DNA from: an uncultured Clostridia bacterium
GTDB taxonomy: Bacteria > Bacillota > Clostridia > Oscillospirales > Ruminococcaceae
Length of the DNA stretch: 64,000 bases
Direction of reading: 5' to 3'
Assembly: GCA_947630555.1 (NCBI GenBank)
Contig: CANRIA010000007.1
Location: forward strand, 1-64,000
This document shows positions 52,457-61,655 of the stretch, piece by piece. Position 1 is the stretch's first letter; the number at the start of each line of letters is the position of its first letter. Both the position numbers and the translations under genes were made by a program. The notes beneath the pieces are model-generated. The model did no database searches and was not told where the DNA came from. It saw only the letters and a list, made by a program, of their open reading frames with translations.

Positions 52457-53935
52457 TTATTTTTCAATATCGCAGAGTACCTCGGGCAGCGCGTTTAAAA
52501 TATCTTCGGCAATTATACCTCTCGGCGACATTGTCAGGCACAGCTTTTCTGCCGTTTCACCTAAAACGAACGATGCCAGCACGCCGCAAAGTTTTGCACC
52601 CTGCGCCGCCATACCTGCCGTCAGCCCTGCCAGCATATCGCCGCTGCCGCCCTTTGAAAGCGCCGTGTTGCCTTTCGCTGTGATATAGTCACCCTCGCGA
52701 GAAACAAAAAACGTCTGCGCACCCTTTGCCAGCACCGAAACGCCAAAGCGTTCCGAAAGATCTTTAGCCGCTTCGTATCTGTCAGCAGGGGGCTTTTCAA
52801 AGCCGCACAGCCTCGCCAGTTCCATCGGATGAGGGGTCAACAGCACGTCAGCCCTTGTACTCTTTAGTATATCTATATTCGCCGAAAGACAATTTATGCC
52901 GTCCGCATCAATAATTACGGGACATACCGCATTTTCAAGCACAGCCGACAACAGTTTTTGCGTATCTTCTCCGCAGCCAAGACCGCAGCCAAAAAGCACA
53001 CTGTCGGCAGTTTTCACTTCCTGCGCCAGAATATCAGCCGCCGCAGATGATATATACCCCTCATCGTTTTGCGGCAGAGCTTTGAATATCGCGCCGTACA
53101 TATTCCCTGCCAGCCTGTCAATTACCGTCTTTACACTGCACAGCTGCACCAGCCCTGCGCCGCTCCTCATAGCCGCTTTTACTGCCATAGCAGCCGCGCC
53201 CGTGTATCTCTCGCTGCCGCAAATGCACACCACTTTTCCAAACGTTCCCTTGTGACCATCGGGCGCTCTTTTTGGCAAAGCGTTTTTCACATCTTCTTTA
53301 TCGAGCAAAAGCACGCCCTTAACATCGCTCTGTATGCCTATGTCAGCGACTGTTATTTCGCCAAAATATTTGCAGGCAGGGTATAGCGCCGCAGCAATTT
53401 TTGTCCTGTGCATGGTAACAGTTTCGTGCGCCGCAAAGGTGTTCTCATCTGCCTTGCCCGTTGCACCGTTTACGCCCGAGGGTATATCACACGCTATGCG
53501 GTATGCATCTGTGCTGTTATATCTGCTGAAAATTCGTGCTATATCTTCCGGCAAACTGCCATTGAACCCCGTGCCGAAAACGCAGTCTGTCACAATATCA
53601 AAATCTTCTTCCGGCATACTTTCCGTAACGCTGACACCATAGTTTTTCATGCTCTCAAACGCCGCCTGTGCAAGCTTAGTTTTGGGCATACCGCAGCAAA
53701 GAAAGACGGTCGTATCAATGCCGCTTTGAGAGAGTATCTCAGCCGCTGCAAAGCCGTCGCCGCCGTTGTTGCCCTTGCCGCACAGCAAAAGCACCCTTTT
53801 AAGCATATTTTTATAGCAGACGTCCCTCACCTTTTCTGCAAGAGCCGCGCCTGCGTTTTGCATAAGAAGATAAAGATCCTTACCGCAGTTTTTCTCCGCC
53901 AGCGACATCTGCTTTGGTGTGTATAGTTCAGTCAT
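52457..53935 (-). CDS. nnr: Bifunctional NAD(P)H-hydrate epimerase/dehydratase
   Basis: 492 aa repairing hydrated NAD(P)H. The N-terminal YjeF epimerase domain (about 1-205, with LCGKGNNGGDGFAAAEIL and CDIPSGVNGATG) is fused to a C-terminal ADP-dependent dehydratase of the ribokinase fold (about 215-492, with AKGAQTF and NTALSKGGSGDMLAGLTAG). It overlaps acpS by eight bases, a common pairing in Firmicutes. Confidence 0.95.
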   Translation of the reverse strand: MTELYTPKQMSLAEKNCGKDLYLLMQNAGAALAEKVRDVCYKNMLKRVLLLCGKGNNGGDGFAAAEILSQSGIDTTVFLCCGMPKTKLAQAAFESMKNYGVSVTESMPEEDFDIVTDCVFGTGFNGSLPEDIARIFSRYNSTDAYRIACDIPSGVNGATGKADENTFAAHETVTMHRTKIAAALYPACKYFGEITVADIGIQSDVKGVLLLDKEDVKNALPKRAPDGHKGTFGKVVCICGSERYTGAAAMAVKAAMRSGAGLVQLCSVKTVIDRLAGNMYGAIFKALPQNDEGYISSAAADILAQEVKTADSVLFGCGLGCGEDTQKLLSAVLENAVCPVIIDADGINCLSANIDILKSTRADVLLTPHPMELARLCGFEKPPADRYEAAKDLSERFGVSVLAKGAQTFFVSREGDYITAKGNTALSKGGSGDMLAGLTAGMAAQGAKLCGVLASFVLGETAEKLCLTMSPRGIIAEDILNALPEVLCDIEK

Positions 53936-54311
53936 TGCCGCCGCTTCCTTTCCTGTAAGCTATAACTACCGCTGTGGCATAGTTTTCGCTGTGAGATATA
54001 GAGACCGAAAATTCCAGCCCCAATTTCTGAGCTATCTTTTCGGCATTTCCCGAAAGATTTATATACGGCGCACCCATTTCATCGCGAAGCACTTCAACCT
54101 CTGCAAGCTTAAAATCGCGCACGCCCGTGCCCAAAGCCTTTGAAAACGCCTCTTTCGCCGCCCAGTTGCCAGCCATCGAGGGGTAAGGAAAACTTCTCCC
54201 CTCAAACATCTCTCGCTCCTGCGGCGAATAAACGCGCTCAACAAAACTTTGCCTCTGCGCGCTTTTCTTTATCCTGTCAATCTCGACAATATCAGTACCG
54301 ACCCTTATCAT
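53928..54311 (-). CDS. acpS: Holo-ACP synthase
   Basis: 127 aa, AcpS type. It transfers phosphopantetheine from CoA to the serine of acyl carrier proteins. The magnesium-binding Asp in VGTDIVEIDRI and Glu in NWAAKEAFSKALG are present. Besides the fatty-acid ACP it should serve the dedicated ACP at 12.4 kb. It overlaps the upstream gene by four bases. Confidence 0.95.
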   Translation of the reverse strand: MIRVGTDIVEIDRIKKSAQRQSFVERVYSPQEREMFEGRSFPYPSMAGNWAAKEAFSKALGTGVRDFKLAEVEVLRDEMGAPYINLSGNAEKIAQKLGLEFSVSISHSENYATAVVIAYRKGSGGND

Positions 54312-54835
54312 AGCTGTTTGTTTTTAAGTTCTCTCGGAAAATACGGTTTAAGCTCTTCAACAAACTGTTCGCTCGGCGTAAACACCACATAGCACAGTCC
54401 CAGCGTTTTGTGCTTGCACTGCAAGTAATAGTCCCCGTCAGACTGCATATTGTCGGTAGCGTCAACCACCGTGCAGTCTGATGAAAATATCTCTGCGCGC
54501 TTCTCCTCCGTAACCTTGCCAAACTGCATTATTCCCGAAATATCCACGGTTATAAGGCGTTTTCTTTTGCGCTGACCCATTATCTTGTCAACGTCCATAT
54601 CGCCGTTTGTAAAGATGTACTCATACTCTATCTTTTTATATACGGCAAAAATATACACCCCATAAAACGCCGCCAGCAGACCGAATATAACAAACCCCAG
54701 CACGGGCAGTATCACCTGCATAAACGTTATTGCCAGCATAAGCGCAAAGCAGCACAAAAACGTCAGCCCGAAAATTTGCAGCCTGTCCTTGCCGTCCTGC
54801 CTCCTTGTCACCATATACTCTTTGAATGTATCCAT
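54308..54835 (-). CDS. Unknown two-helix membrane protein
   Basis: 175 aa from ATG 54835 (AGCAGGTG upstream). Two membrane segments (about 22-65) then a cytoplasmic PH-like domain (EYEYIFTNGDMDVDKIMGQRKRKRLITVD). It is commonly seen next to acpS/nnr in related bacteria; function unknown. First gene of the unit. Confidence 0.75.
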   Translation of the reverse strand: MDTFKEYMVTRRQDGKDRLQIFGLTFLCCFALMLAITFMQVILPVLGFVIFGLLAAFYGVYIFAVYKKIEYEYIFTNGDMDVDKIMGQRKRKRLITVDISGIMQFGKVTEEKRAEIFSSDCTVVDATDNMQSDGDYYLQCKHKTLGLCYVVFTPSEQFVEELKPYFPRELKNKQL

Positions 54836-54925
54836 ACAAAACACCTGCTGTTCAATATATTTAATATAATGCTATTGTACCACATATACAAAAAAATTGC
54901 AAGCGCGAAAAGAAAAATCAGAAAA

Positions 54926-54958
54926 ATACCCTGATGCTCGATATGAACATCAGGGTAT
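54926..54958. terminator. Terminator after lipoprotein A
   Basis: Perfect 11-bp stem ATACCCTGATG / CATCAGGGTAT; the T run (TTTTTC) is on the minus strand. Confidence 0.88.
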
Positions 54959-55009
54959 CCCATCATCATTCAATTATGCTAAACATTTGTTAAATGCTTG
55001 CTTGTGAAA

Positions 55010-55810
55010 TTATTCAGCGGCAGGAGCCTCTACGGGGTCGCCAAGTGTAATGCTTGATACGTTGATACCGTAGGTCTGGAATACGAGACCGCCCCACTGT
55101 GAACCGTCATCGTTGGTAGCCATATTGTCATATACAGCCTGAATGCACTCGGGAGTGAGGTTGATAGTAACGCTCTCGCTGCTCCAGTTGCCGTCAGCGT
55201 CCTGGCAGAATACTATGCATCCGTCAGACTGCATGAAGCATTCGCCTGTGAAGTCTGCCTTCTGAGCGCCGCCTATAGATTCTCTTGCATCGAGTTCTTC
55301 GGGTATGCCTGTAACATAAGGAGTTCCCTCGGGAGCTTCAGCATAAAGCTTAGTCCAGCCGTTTGCAAAAGCAGGAGCAAGCAGATAGTACTGATAGTAA
55401 GACTCTTCAAGAGTGGTCATGTCCATGGTCTTCTCAAACGTATAGTTGATAGTCATAGAGCAGCCTGTTTCCTTATAGTCTTCCAGCCATTCAACATTGA
55501 AGAAGTTAACAACGTTGCCCTCGTCATCAATAACGAAGTTAGGTGTGCTCCAGTCGCCGGGGTACTCGCCGTCAGTGTTGGCTGTACCGCTGAATTCAAC
55601 AGCCTCAGCCTCGCTGCTGTCAGCAGCAGAAGAAGTTTCCTCAGCGGTGGTGGTCTCTTCGGGCTTGCTTTCCTCGGGAGCAGTAGTGGTCTCCGCAGCG
55701 GAAGAAGTGGTATCGGCAGCAGCAGATGAAGATGAAGAATCATCGCCGCAAGCTGCAAACATAGTAGCAGCCATCATCATAGAAACAATTATTGCAAGTT
55801 TCTTTTTCAT
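55010..55810 (-). CDS. Secreted lipoprotein A, Ser/Thr/Glu-rich linker
   Basis: 266 aa. ATG 55810 with GGAGGT upstream; an ATG 15 bases earlier lies before the ribosome site. Lipoprotein signal MKKKLAIIVSMMMAATMFAAC, then a disordered Ser/Thr/Glu linker (about 25-70), then a beta-rich domain rich in aromatic residues with repeated use of Thr and Gly. It is a paralogue of lipoprotein B in signal and linker. A carbohydrate-binding role is possible but unproven. Confidence 0.78.
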   Translation of the reverse strand: MKKKLAIIVSMMMAATMFAACGDDSSSSSAAADTTSSAAETTTAPEESKPEETTTAEETSSAADSSEAEAVEFSGTANTDGEYPGDWSTPNFVIDDEGNVVNFFNVEWLEDYKETGCSMTINYTFEKTMDMTTLEESYYQYYLLAPAFANGWTKLYAEAPEGTPYVTGIPEELDARESIGGAQKADFTGECFMQSDGCIVFCQDADGNWSSESVTINLTPECIQAVYDNMATNDDGSQWGGLVFQTYGINVSSITLGDPVEAPAAE

Positions 55811-55865
55811 TTCAATTACCTCCATAAATAGATGTTATCCATTGAATAAAAATTATTCTATGCTA

Positions 55866-55894
55866 ATTATAACATCTGAAAAATCAAAAGTCAA
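55866..55894 (-). promoter_or_regulatory. Promoter of lipoprotein A
   Basis: Minus strand TTGACT (55894-55889), 17-base spacer, TATAAT (55871-55866), extended TGT. Confidence 0.82.
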
Positions 55895-56015
55895 CGTGAT
55901 AATCGCAGTGATTTTTAATTAAAAATCAGCCTTTTTTCATGTATTATGCACAAGTAAACGTTACCACATGACCGATTTTTACCAGTGCCATACTGCAAGA
56001 ATATGAAAGCCCTTG

Positions 56016-56840
56016 TTATTCAGCGGTCTCAAGCTCGCCCTCAGGAGATTCTAACTTGATAGATACATCTTCGTCGGCAGCCTTGTCGGTCGGCAGACCC
56101 GAAACAGTAAACTTGATAACTACAGGGTCTTCAGACTGCCATGTCAAGCACTGATATTCGTCAATACCTCTCTGGTCTATCTGCTCGCCTGCCCAGCTGT
56201 TTACTACTTTAACAGTACCGCCGTGATTGTCCGTACCGTTATCCTCCATGCCTACTTCGGAACCTGTAAGGTCGAATGTCTTGCCGTCCTGCTGATACTC
56301 TGTAAGAGTTATCTTTGCATCGGGGTAATCCTTGAATGTTGCAACGCCGTCTGTAACCACAACGGGTATTGTGGTGTCAAGACCTACCCAGCCCAGCAGT
56401 GCTTCATCAAATCCGCACCACCAGCCCTCAATGCTTACTTCATAGTCGCCGTTGCCGGTAATGTAAACATCATTGCAGGTTGCAGCGAACGACTTGTTGC
56501 TGGATTCGTTGAGCAAAAGCTCTCCAACAGCGTTTCTGTGCTCCCAAGAGTCTCTTACCTGGAAAGATATGCCTGCAATGCCGTAAGCGTTTTCGGGCAG
56601 CTCAACGGGTTCGGGAAGCGTTACCTTTGCAGCCTCAGTTTCCTCGGCAGTTGTTTCCTCGGGCTTGCTCTCTTCGGGAGCGGTAGTGGTTTCTGCATCT
56701 GAATTTGTATCGGCGGCAGATTCTGCCGGTGCTGTAGTGGTTTCATTTGCCTTTGATGAAGACGACGAATCGCCGCAGGAAGCAAACATTGTTGCAGCCA
56801 TCATCATGGCGGCGAGTATCGCAAGTTTCTTTTTCATCAT
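56016..56840 (-). CDS. Secreted lipoprotein B, paralogue of A
   Basis: 274 aa (or 273 from the second ATG; the AGGAGG site fits either). The signal MKKKLAILAAMMMAATMFASC and linker TTTAPEESKPEETT nearly match lipoprotein A. The C-terminal beta-rich domain (FQVRDSWEHRNAVGE onward) differs but looks like a beta-sandwich such as a carbohydrate-binding module. It has its own promoter. Confidence 0.78.
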   Translation of the reverse strand: MMKKKLAILAAMMMAATMFASCGDSSSSSKANETTTAPAESAADTNSDAETTTAPEESKPEETTAEETEAAKVTLPEPVELPENAYGIAGISFQVRDSWEHRNAVGELLLNESSNKSFAATCNDVYITGNGDYEVSIEGWWCGFDEALLGWVGLDTTIPVVVTDGVATFKDYPDAKITLTEYQQDGKTFDLTGSEVGMEDNGTDNHGGTVKVVNSWAGEQIDQRGIDEYQCLTWQSEDPVVIKFTVSGLPTDKAADEDVSIKLESPEGELETAE

Positions 56841-56904
56841 TATTCCTCCTTATAATTTTTTGGATAAAGATGATATAGATACAGTCTATCTCTATCCTGT
56901 TGTC

Positions 56905-56934
56905 ATTATAACACTTTGCAGGCGCAAAAGTCAA
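56905..56934 (-). promoter_or_regulatory. Promoter of lipoprotein B
   Basis: Minus strand TTGACT (56934-56929), 18-base spacer, TATAAT (56910-56905). The sequence TTGACTTTTG and GTTATAAT matches lipoprotein A's promoter. Confidence 0.82.
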
Positions 56935-57011
56935 CATTATTTTTATAATATATTTCACTGCCTTATTTGGCTACATTGCACAAAAAACGTAACGGCTTTG
57001 TAATAATTGTA

Positions 57012-57048
57012 ACAAAAAGTCCTTCCACTTACCATGAAAGGACTTTTA
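57012..57048 (-). terminator. Terminator of the hydrogenase operon
   Basis: Minus strand AAAAGTCCTT / AAGGACTTTTT hairpin with a T-rich tail. Confidence 0.85.
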
Positions 57049-57090
57049 ATATTACTGAAATTTTACATTTCTGTAACTGACTTTAAGCCG

Positions 57091-58830
57091 TCACATACCT
57101 CTCTTAACGTATGAAGTATGCAGAACGTGATGTGCCTTTTCAGAGCCCGGCTTGCCGAAATACTCAGCATATACCTGCTTTATGGCAGGGTTCTCGTGAG
57201 ATTTTCTTATCGGCATACTTGCATCAAGATCATAAAGCACTTTAGCTCTCTTAGCTCTGATGTCAACAGTGTTTCTGATATAACCCGGCTGCTGCGGCTG
57301 ACCACCGCCGTTTACGCATCCGCCCGGGCAGCCCATTATCTCAATAAACTGATAATCAGCCTCGCCTGCCGCAACTTTCTTGAGTATCTCTTTGGCATTT
57401 GCAAGACCCGAAGCAACCGCAACCTTTACTTTCATGCCGGCAACGTCGTATTCTGCCTCTTTAATGCCCTGAGTGCCTCTTACCTCTGTAAAGTCTACAG
57501 ACTTGAGTTCCTCGCCTGTAAGCGTTTCAACGGCAGTTCTGAGAGCAGCTTCCATAACGCCGCCCGTTGCGCCGAATATAACGCCTGCGCCTGTCGAAAG
57601 TCCCAAAGGCTCGTCAAACTTCTCATCGGGCAGCTCGTTGAACTTAATGCCTGCCTTGTCTATCATTCTGCCAAGCTCTCTGGTAGTCATAGCATAGTCA
57701 ACGTCGGGAACGCCTGCCGCGTTCTCATCGTCTCTGCCTATCTCGAATTTCTTTGCGGTACACGGCATAACAGCCACTACAACGAGGTCTTTCGGGTCTA
57801 TGCCCATTTTCTCAGCATAGTAAGTTTTAGCCGTTGCGCCGAACATCTGCATAGGTGACTTGCAGCTTGAAAGGTTCTCTGTCAGGTCGGGGAAATAGTG
57901 CTCGCAGTATTTAACCCAGCCGGGTGAGCAAGAGGTTATCATCGGCAGAGTACCGCCGTTTTGAACTCTCTCAACGAACTCGTTAGCCTCTTCCATTATA
58001 GTAAGGTCGGCTGCAAAGTCGGTATCGAACACCTTGTCAAAGCCAAGCCTTCTCAGTGCGCAAGCCATTTTGCCCTCAACGTCAGTGCCTATCGGCATAC
58101 CAAAGCACTCGCCGAGACCTGCTCTTACCGCAGGTGCGGTCTGAACTATAACAGTCTTTGTCGGGTCTGCAATAGCGGCAAATACGTCGTCTATGCATTC
58201 CTTTTCTCTCAGTGCCCCGGTCGGGCAAACTGCGATACACTGACCGCATGATACGCAAGTGGTATCAGCCAGACCGTTTTCAAAGCTTGTGCCGATAATG
58301 GTTCTGAAGCCTCTCTCGTTAGCGCCTATAACGCCAACAGACTGCACCTTTTCACATACAGCAGCGCAGCGGCGGCAGAGAATGCACTTGCCGTTATCTC
58401 TTATCATATGCGCGGCAGATTCGTCAACTTCTGTTTCTGTTCTTACGCCTGCAAAGTATTCCTCATCATCAACGCCAAGGTCGCGGCAGAGTTTCTGCAA
58501 TTCGCAGTTACCGCTTCTCACGCAGGAGAGGCACTTCTTATCGTGATTTGAGAGCAGCAGCTGCAATGTAGTCTTTCTTGACTCCAGCACCTTCGGAGAG
58601 TTTGTGAATACCTCCATGCCCTCATTTATCGGGTATACGCAGGAAGCCACCAGGCTTCTCGCTCCCTTTACCTCAACAACGCAGATACGGCAAGCGCCGA
58701 TCTCATTTATGTCTTTCAGAAAGCAAAGGGTCGGGATCTCTATGCCTGCGTACCTTGCCGCTTCCAGAATGGTAGCACCCTTGGGGGCGGAAACGGGAAC
58801 GCCGTTGATCTTTATATTAACCATATCCAT
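57091..58830 (-). CDS. hydA: [FeFe] hydrogenase catalytic subunit (HydA/HndD)
   Basis: 579 aa. Order: N-terminal plant-type [2Fe-2S] domain, a His/Cys-ligated [4Fe-4S] segment (HDKKCLSCVRSGNCELQKLC), two ferredoxin-type clusters (CILCRRCAAVC, CVSCGQCIAVCP), then the H-cluster domain with L1 TSCSPGW, L2 MPCTAKKFEIGR and L3 MGCPGGCVNGGGQP. This is the catalytic part of a trimeric enzyme making H2 from NADH and reduced ferredoxin together (electron confurcation). It lies 18 bases after hydB, the last gene of the operon. Confidence 0.96.
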   Translation of the reverse strand: MDMVNIKINGVPVSAPKGATILEAARYAGIEIPTLCFLKDINEIGACRICVVEVKGARSLVASCVYPINEGMEVFTNSPKVLESRKTTLQLLLSNHDKKCLSCVRSGNCELQKLCRDLGVDDEEYFAGVRTETEVDESAAHMIRDNGKCILCRRCAAVCEKVQSVGVIGANERGFRTIIGTSFENGLADTTCVSCGQCIAVCPTGALREKECIDDVFAAIADPTKTVIVQTAPAVRAGLGECFGMPIGTDVEGKMACALRRLGFDKVFDTDFAADLTIMEEANEFVERVQNGGTLPMITSCSPGWVKYCEHYFPDLTENLSSCKSPMQMFGATAKTYYAEKMGIDPKDLVVVAVMPCTAKKFEIGRDDENAAGVPDVDYAMTTRELGRMIDKAGIKFNELPDEKFDEPLGLSTGAGVIFGATGGVMEAALRTAVETLTGEELKSVDFTEVRGTQGIKEAEYDVAGMKVKVAVASGLANAKEILKKVAAGEADYQFIEIMGCPGGCVNGGGQPQQPGYIRNTVDIRAKRAKVLYDLDASMPIRKSHENPAIKQVYAEYFGKPGSEKAHHVLHTSYVKRGM

Positions 58831-58848
58831 ATTATACTATCCTCCCTA

Positions 58849-60663
58849 TTACTTCTTGGAAATTGCGCCGAACTTACACTGAGCCATGCACGCGCCGCAC
58901 TTTACGCACTTCTCCGGATCTATAGCCAGAGCAGGCAGCTTCTTGCCGGGAGCGGTGTAATCGGTCTTTGATATAGCGCTGGCAGGGCACTGTCTTGCAC
59001 ACATACCGCAGCCTATGCACTTTTCCTTGTCTATCTCATAGCTGAGCAGATCTTTACATACGCCGGCAGGGCACTTCTTGTCTACAACGTGGGCGATATA
59101 CTCGTCCTTGAAGTAGCGAAGTGTTGAAAGCACGGGGTTGGGGGCTGTCTGACCCAGACCGCAAAGAGAATTGTCTTTGATGTAGTAGCTAAGCTTCTCT
59201 ATCCTGTCCAGATCTTCCAGAGTAGCCTGACCCTTAGTTACCTTGTCGAGCATTTCAAGAAGTCTTCTTGTACCTATACGGCAGGGCGTACATTTACCGC
59301 AGGACTCATCAACAGTGAACTGGAGGAAGAACTTGGCTATATCAACCATACAGTTGTCCTCGTCCATAACGATAAGTCCGCCCGAGCCCATCATAGAGCC
59401 TATAGCGATAAGGTTATCGTAATCTATAGGAACATCAAGATTCTCAGCCGAGATGCAGCCGCCCGAAGGTCCGCCTGTCTGTGCAGCCTTGAACTTTTTG
59501 CCGTTGGGTATGCCGCCGCCTATCTCTTCTATAATAGTCCTCAGCGTAGTACCCATAGGAACTTCAACAAGTCCCGTATTGTTTATCTTGCCGCCAAGGG
59601 CGAACACCTTAGTGCCCTTTGATTTTTCCGTACCCATTTCTGCGAACCATTCAGCGCCGTTGAGAATTATTCTCGGAACGTTTGCATATGTCTCAACGTT
59701 ATTAAGAATGGTAGGTCTCTCAAACAGACCCTTTACAGCAGGGAACGGAGGTCTCGGACGAGGCTCGCCTCTGTTGCCCTCGATAGAAGTCATAAGAGCA
59801 GTCTCCTCACCGCAGACGAATGCGCCCGCGCCAAGTCTCAGACCTATATCAAAATCAAATCCCGTACCGAATATATCTTTACCCAAAAGTCCGTATTCAT
59901 GCGCCTGATTTATAGCAATTTCCAGACGTTTAACAGCTATAGGATACTCAGCACGAACATAGATGTAACCCTGCGAAGCGCCTATTGCGTAACCTGCTAT
60001 AGCCATAGCTTCCAGTACAACGTGGGGGTCGCCCTCAAGTACCGAACGATCCATGAATGCGCCCGGGTCGCCCTCGTCAGCGTTACAGCAGACATACTTC
60101 TGTCCGCCGTCCTGAACGAAGTTTCTTGCCATCTGCCATTTGCGGCCTGTCGGGAAGCCTGCGCCGCCTCTGCCTCTCAGTCCCGAAGCAAGAATGGTAT
60201 CAATAACCTGCTCGGGGGTCATCTCTGTAAGAGCCTTGCCCAGAGCCTCATATCCGCCTGTGCCTATATATTCCTCGATATTCTCGGGGTTGATAACGCC
60301 GCAGTTGCGAAGCGCTATTCTCTTCTGATTTCTGTAGAAGTCGGTATCCTGAAGCGACTTTACACCCTCGGTGGTAACGGTCTCATCATAAACGAGCCTT
60401 GATACTACACGGCCCTTTACAAGGTGCTCTGCAACTATTTCCTCAATATCCGCTTCCTTTACCATCGAATAGAAAGTACCTTCGGGGTAAACTATCATTA
60501 TCGGGCCCAGCGCGCAAAGTCCGAAGCAGCCCGTCTTGACTACCTGAACTTCCTTGTCCAGACCGTTCTTGGCGATCTCGAAATTAAGCTTTTCGATAAT
60601 AGCCTGACTTCCCGAAGAAGTACAGCCTGTTCCGCCGCATACCAAAACGTGTGAACGATACAT
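58849..60663 (-). CDS. hydB: Hydrogenase NADH-binding subunit (HydB/HndC, NuoF-like)
   Basis: 604 aa. An N-terminal thioredoxin-like [2Fe-2S] domain (VCGGTGCTSSG, TGCFGLCALGP), the NADH/FMN site (GLRGRGGAGFPTGRKW, about 165-180), the [4Fe-4S] SCGKCTPCRIGTRR, and two C-terminal ferredoxin clusters (CIGCGMCARQCP, CVKCGACMAQC). It carries the flavin where bifurcation is thought to occur. It lies between the small ferredoxin-like gene and hydA. Confidence 0.96.
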   Translation of the reverse strand: MYRSHVLVCGGTGCTSSGSQAIIEKLNFEIAKNGLDKEVQVVKTGCFGLCALGPIMIVYPEGTFYSMVKEADIEEIVAEHLVKGRVVSRLVYDETVTTEGVKSLQDTDFYRNQKRIALRNCGVINPENIEEYIGTGGYEALGKALTEMTPEQVIDTILASGLRGRGGAGFPTGRKWQMARNFVQDGGQKYVCCNADEGDPGAFMDRSVLEGDPHVVLEAMAIAGYAIGASQGYIYVRAEYPIAVKRLEIAINQAHEYGLLGKDIFGTGFDFDIGLRLGAGAFVCGEETALMTSIEGNRGEPRPRPPFPAVKGLFERPTILNNVETYANVPRIILNGAEWFAEMGTEKSKGTKVFALGGKINNTGLVEVPMGTTLRTIIEEIGGGIPNGKKFKAAQTGGPSGGCISAENLDVPIDYDNLIAIGSMMGSGGLIVMDEDNCMVDIAKFFLQFTVDESCGKCTPCRIGTRRLLEMLDKVTKGQATLEDLDRIEKLSYYIKDNSLCGLGQTAPNPVLSTLRYFKDEYIAHVVDKKCPAGVCKDLLSYEIDKEKCIGCGMCARQCPASAISKTDYTAPGKKLPALAIDPEKCVKCGACMAQCKFGAISKK

Positions 60664-60683
60664 ATTATGTACTCCTCCTTAAA

Positions 60684-61046
60684 TTATTTGAATGTATACT
60701 CGGCAACTACCTGACCTCTTACAAGGTGCTTGTCTATAACTTCGGCAGCCTTTTCGGGGGTCATTTTAATGTATGTTACCTTTTCTTTGCCGGGTTCCAT
60801 TACCTCAACTATAGGTTCATACTGGCAAAGACCTATGCAGCCTGTCTGGGTAACAACTACCTTGTCATTAATTCCCTTGGCAGCAACGCCCTCAACAAAA
60901 GCGTTGAGCACCGGTCTTGCGCCGGAAGCTATACCGCAGGTAGCCATACCTACAACAACTCTTGTGGTGGTCTCGTCCTCGTGACGCATACCTACCTGAC
61001 CCTGCATTTTTTCGCGTATAGCCTTCAGTTCTTCCAAAGATTTCAC
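60684..61046 (-). CDS. Thioredoxin-like [2Fe-2S] protein (HndB-like)
   Basis: 120 aa related to the N-terminal domain of HydB. Visible cysteines are one in MATCGIASGAR and two in TGCIGLC, so only three of the four expected cluster ligands are seen; this looks typical of the HndB group but makes cluster binding uncertain. It is the extra subunit found in four-part NADP-reducing hydrogenases. Confidence 0.88.
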   Translation of the reverse strand: MKSLEELKAIREKMQGQVGMRHEDETTTRVVVGMATCGIASGARPVLNAFVEGVAAKGINDKVVVTQTGCIGLCQYEPIVEVMEPGKEKVTYIKMTPEKAAEVIDKHLVRGQVVAEYTFK

Positions 61047-61097
61047 TTAAATCACCATTCCTTTACTGATTTGCATTTACACGCCGACAGCCCTTGA

Positions 61098-61655
61098 CTA
61101 TAAAATTATATCGCCGTCGGTCTCTTTTTTGTTTTCGGAAAGATATTCTTTTATATAATCCGAAACGTCGGGAACATCAAAGGGCACGCCCTCAAGTATC
61201 TCCCTAAGTTCTCTCGTGTCAAGAACGAATCCTCTTTCATTTACTTTGTAGCAGTATACAAAGTCTGTATCCTTGTTCAATGTGATGAGGCTGTGCATCG
61301 TCGAGGTCATATCCCCCAGCGGCATTCTGTCAATGCTCGATATAACGAAAGTCGCGGTTACGGTAGTGCCCACGCCCTTTTTCGAGGTTATCTCAAACTC
61401 TCCGCCGGTGCTTTCGGCTGCAAGCTTGAAAAAAGATACCCCAAGTCCCACTTTTCTTGTGGTGCGCGTGGTAAAGAACGGGTCGCACACCCTTGCAAGC
61501 TGCTCTTCGTCCATACCCTTGCCGTTATCCTTAATAACTATCGTCATAAGGTCTCTCGCCGTATCACTGCACACCGATATCTCTATCAGCGTTGCCTCTG
61601 CCTTGACGGAGTTTTCCGCTACGTCAAGCACATTGAGCGAAAGCTCGGTCATCAT
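61098..61655 (-). CDS. HATPase-type ATP-binding protein in hydrogenase operon
   Basis: 185 aa. A GHKL ATP-binding fold with NSVKAEATLIEISV (N box), IKDNGKGMDEEQL (G1) and VGLGVSFFKLAAESTGG (G2), but no dimerisation helix or His. It is therefore not a complete sensor kinase; a serine kinase or signalling role is likelier. It is regularly found in this position in clostridial hydrogenase operons. It overlaps hydC by four bases. Confidence 0.85.
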   Translation of the reverse strand: MMTELSLNVLDVAENSVKAEATLIEISVCSDTARDLMTIVIKDNGKGMDEEQLARVCDPFFTTRTTRKVGLGVSFFKLAAESTGGEFEITSKKGVGTTVTATFVISSIDRMPLGDMTSTMHSLITLNKDTDFVYCYKVNERGFVLDTRELREILEGVPFDVPDVSDYIKEYLSENKKETDGDIIL

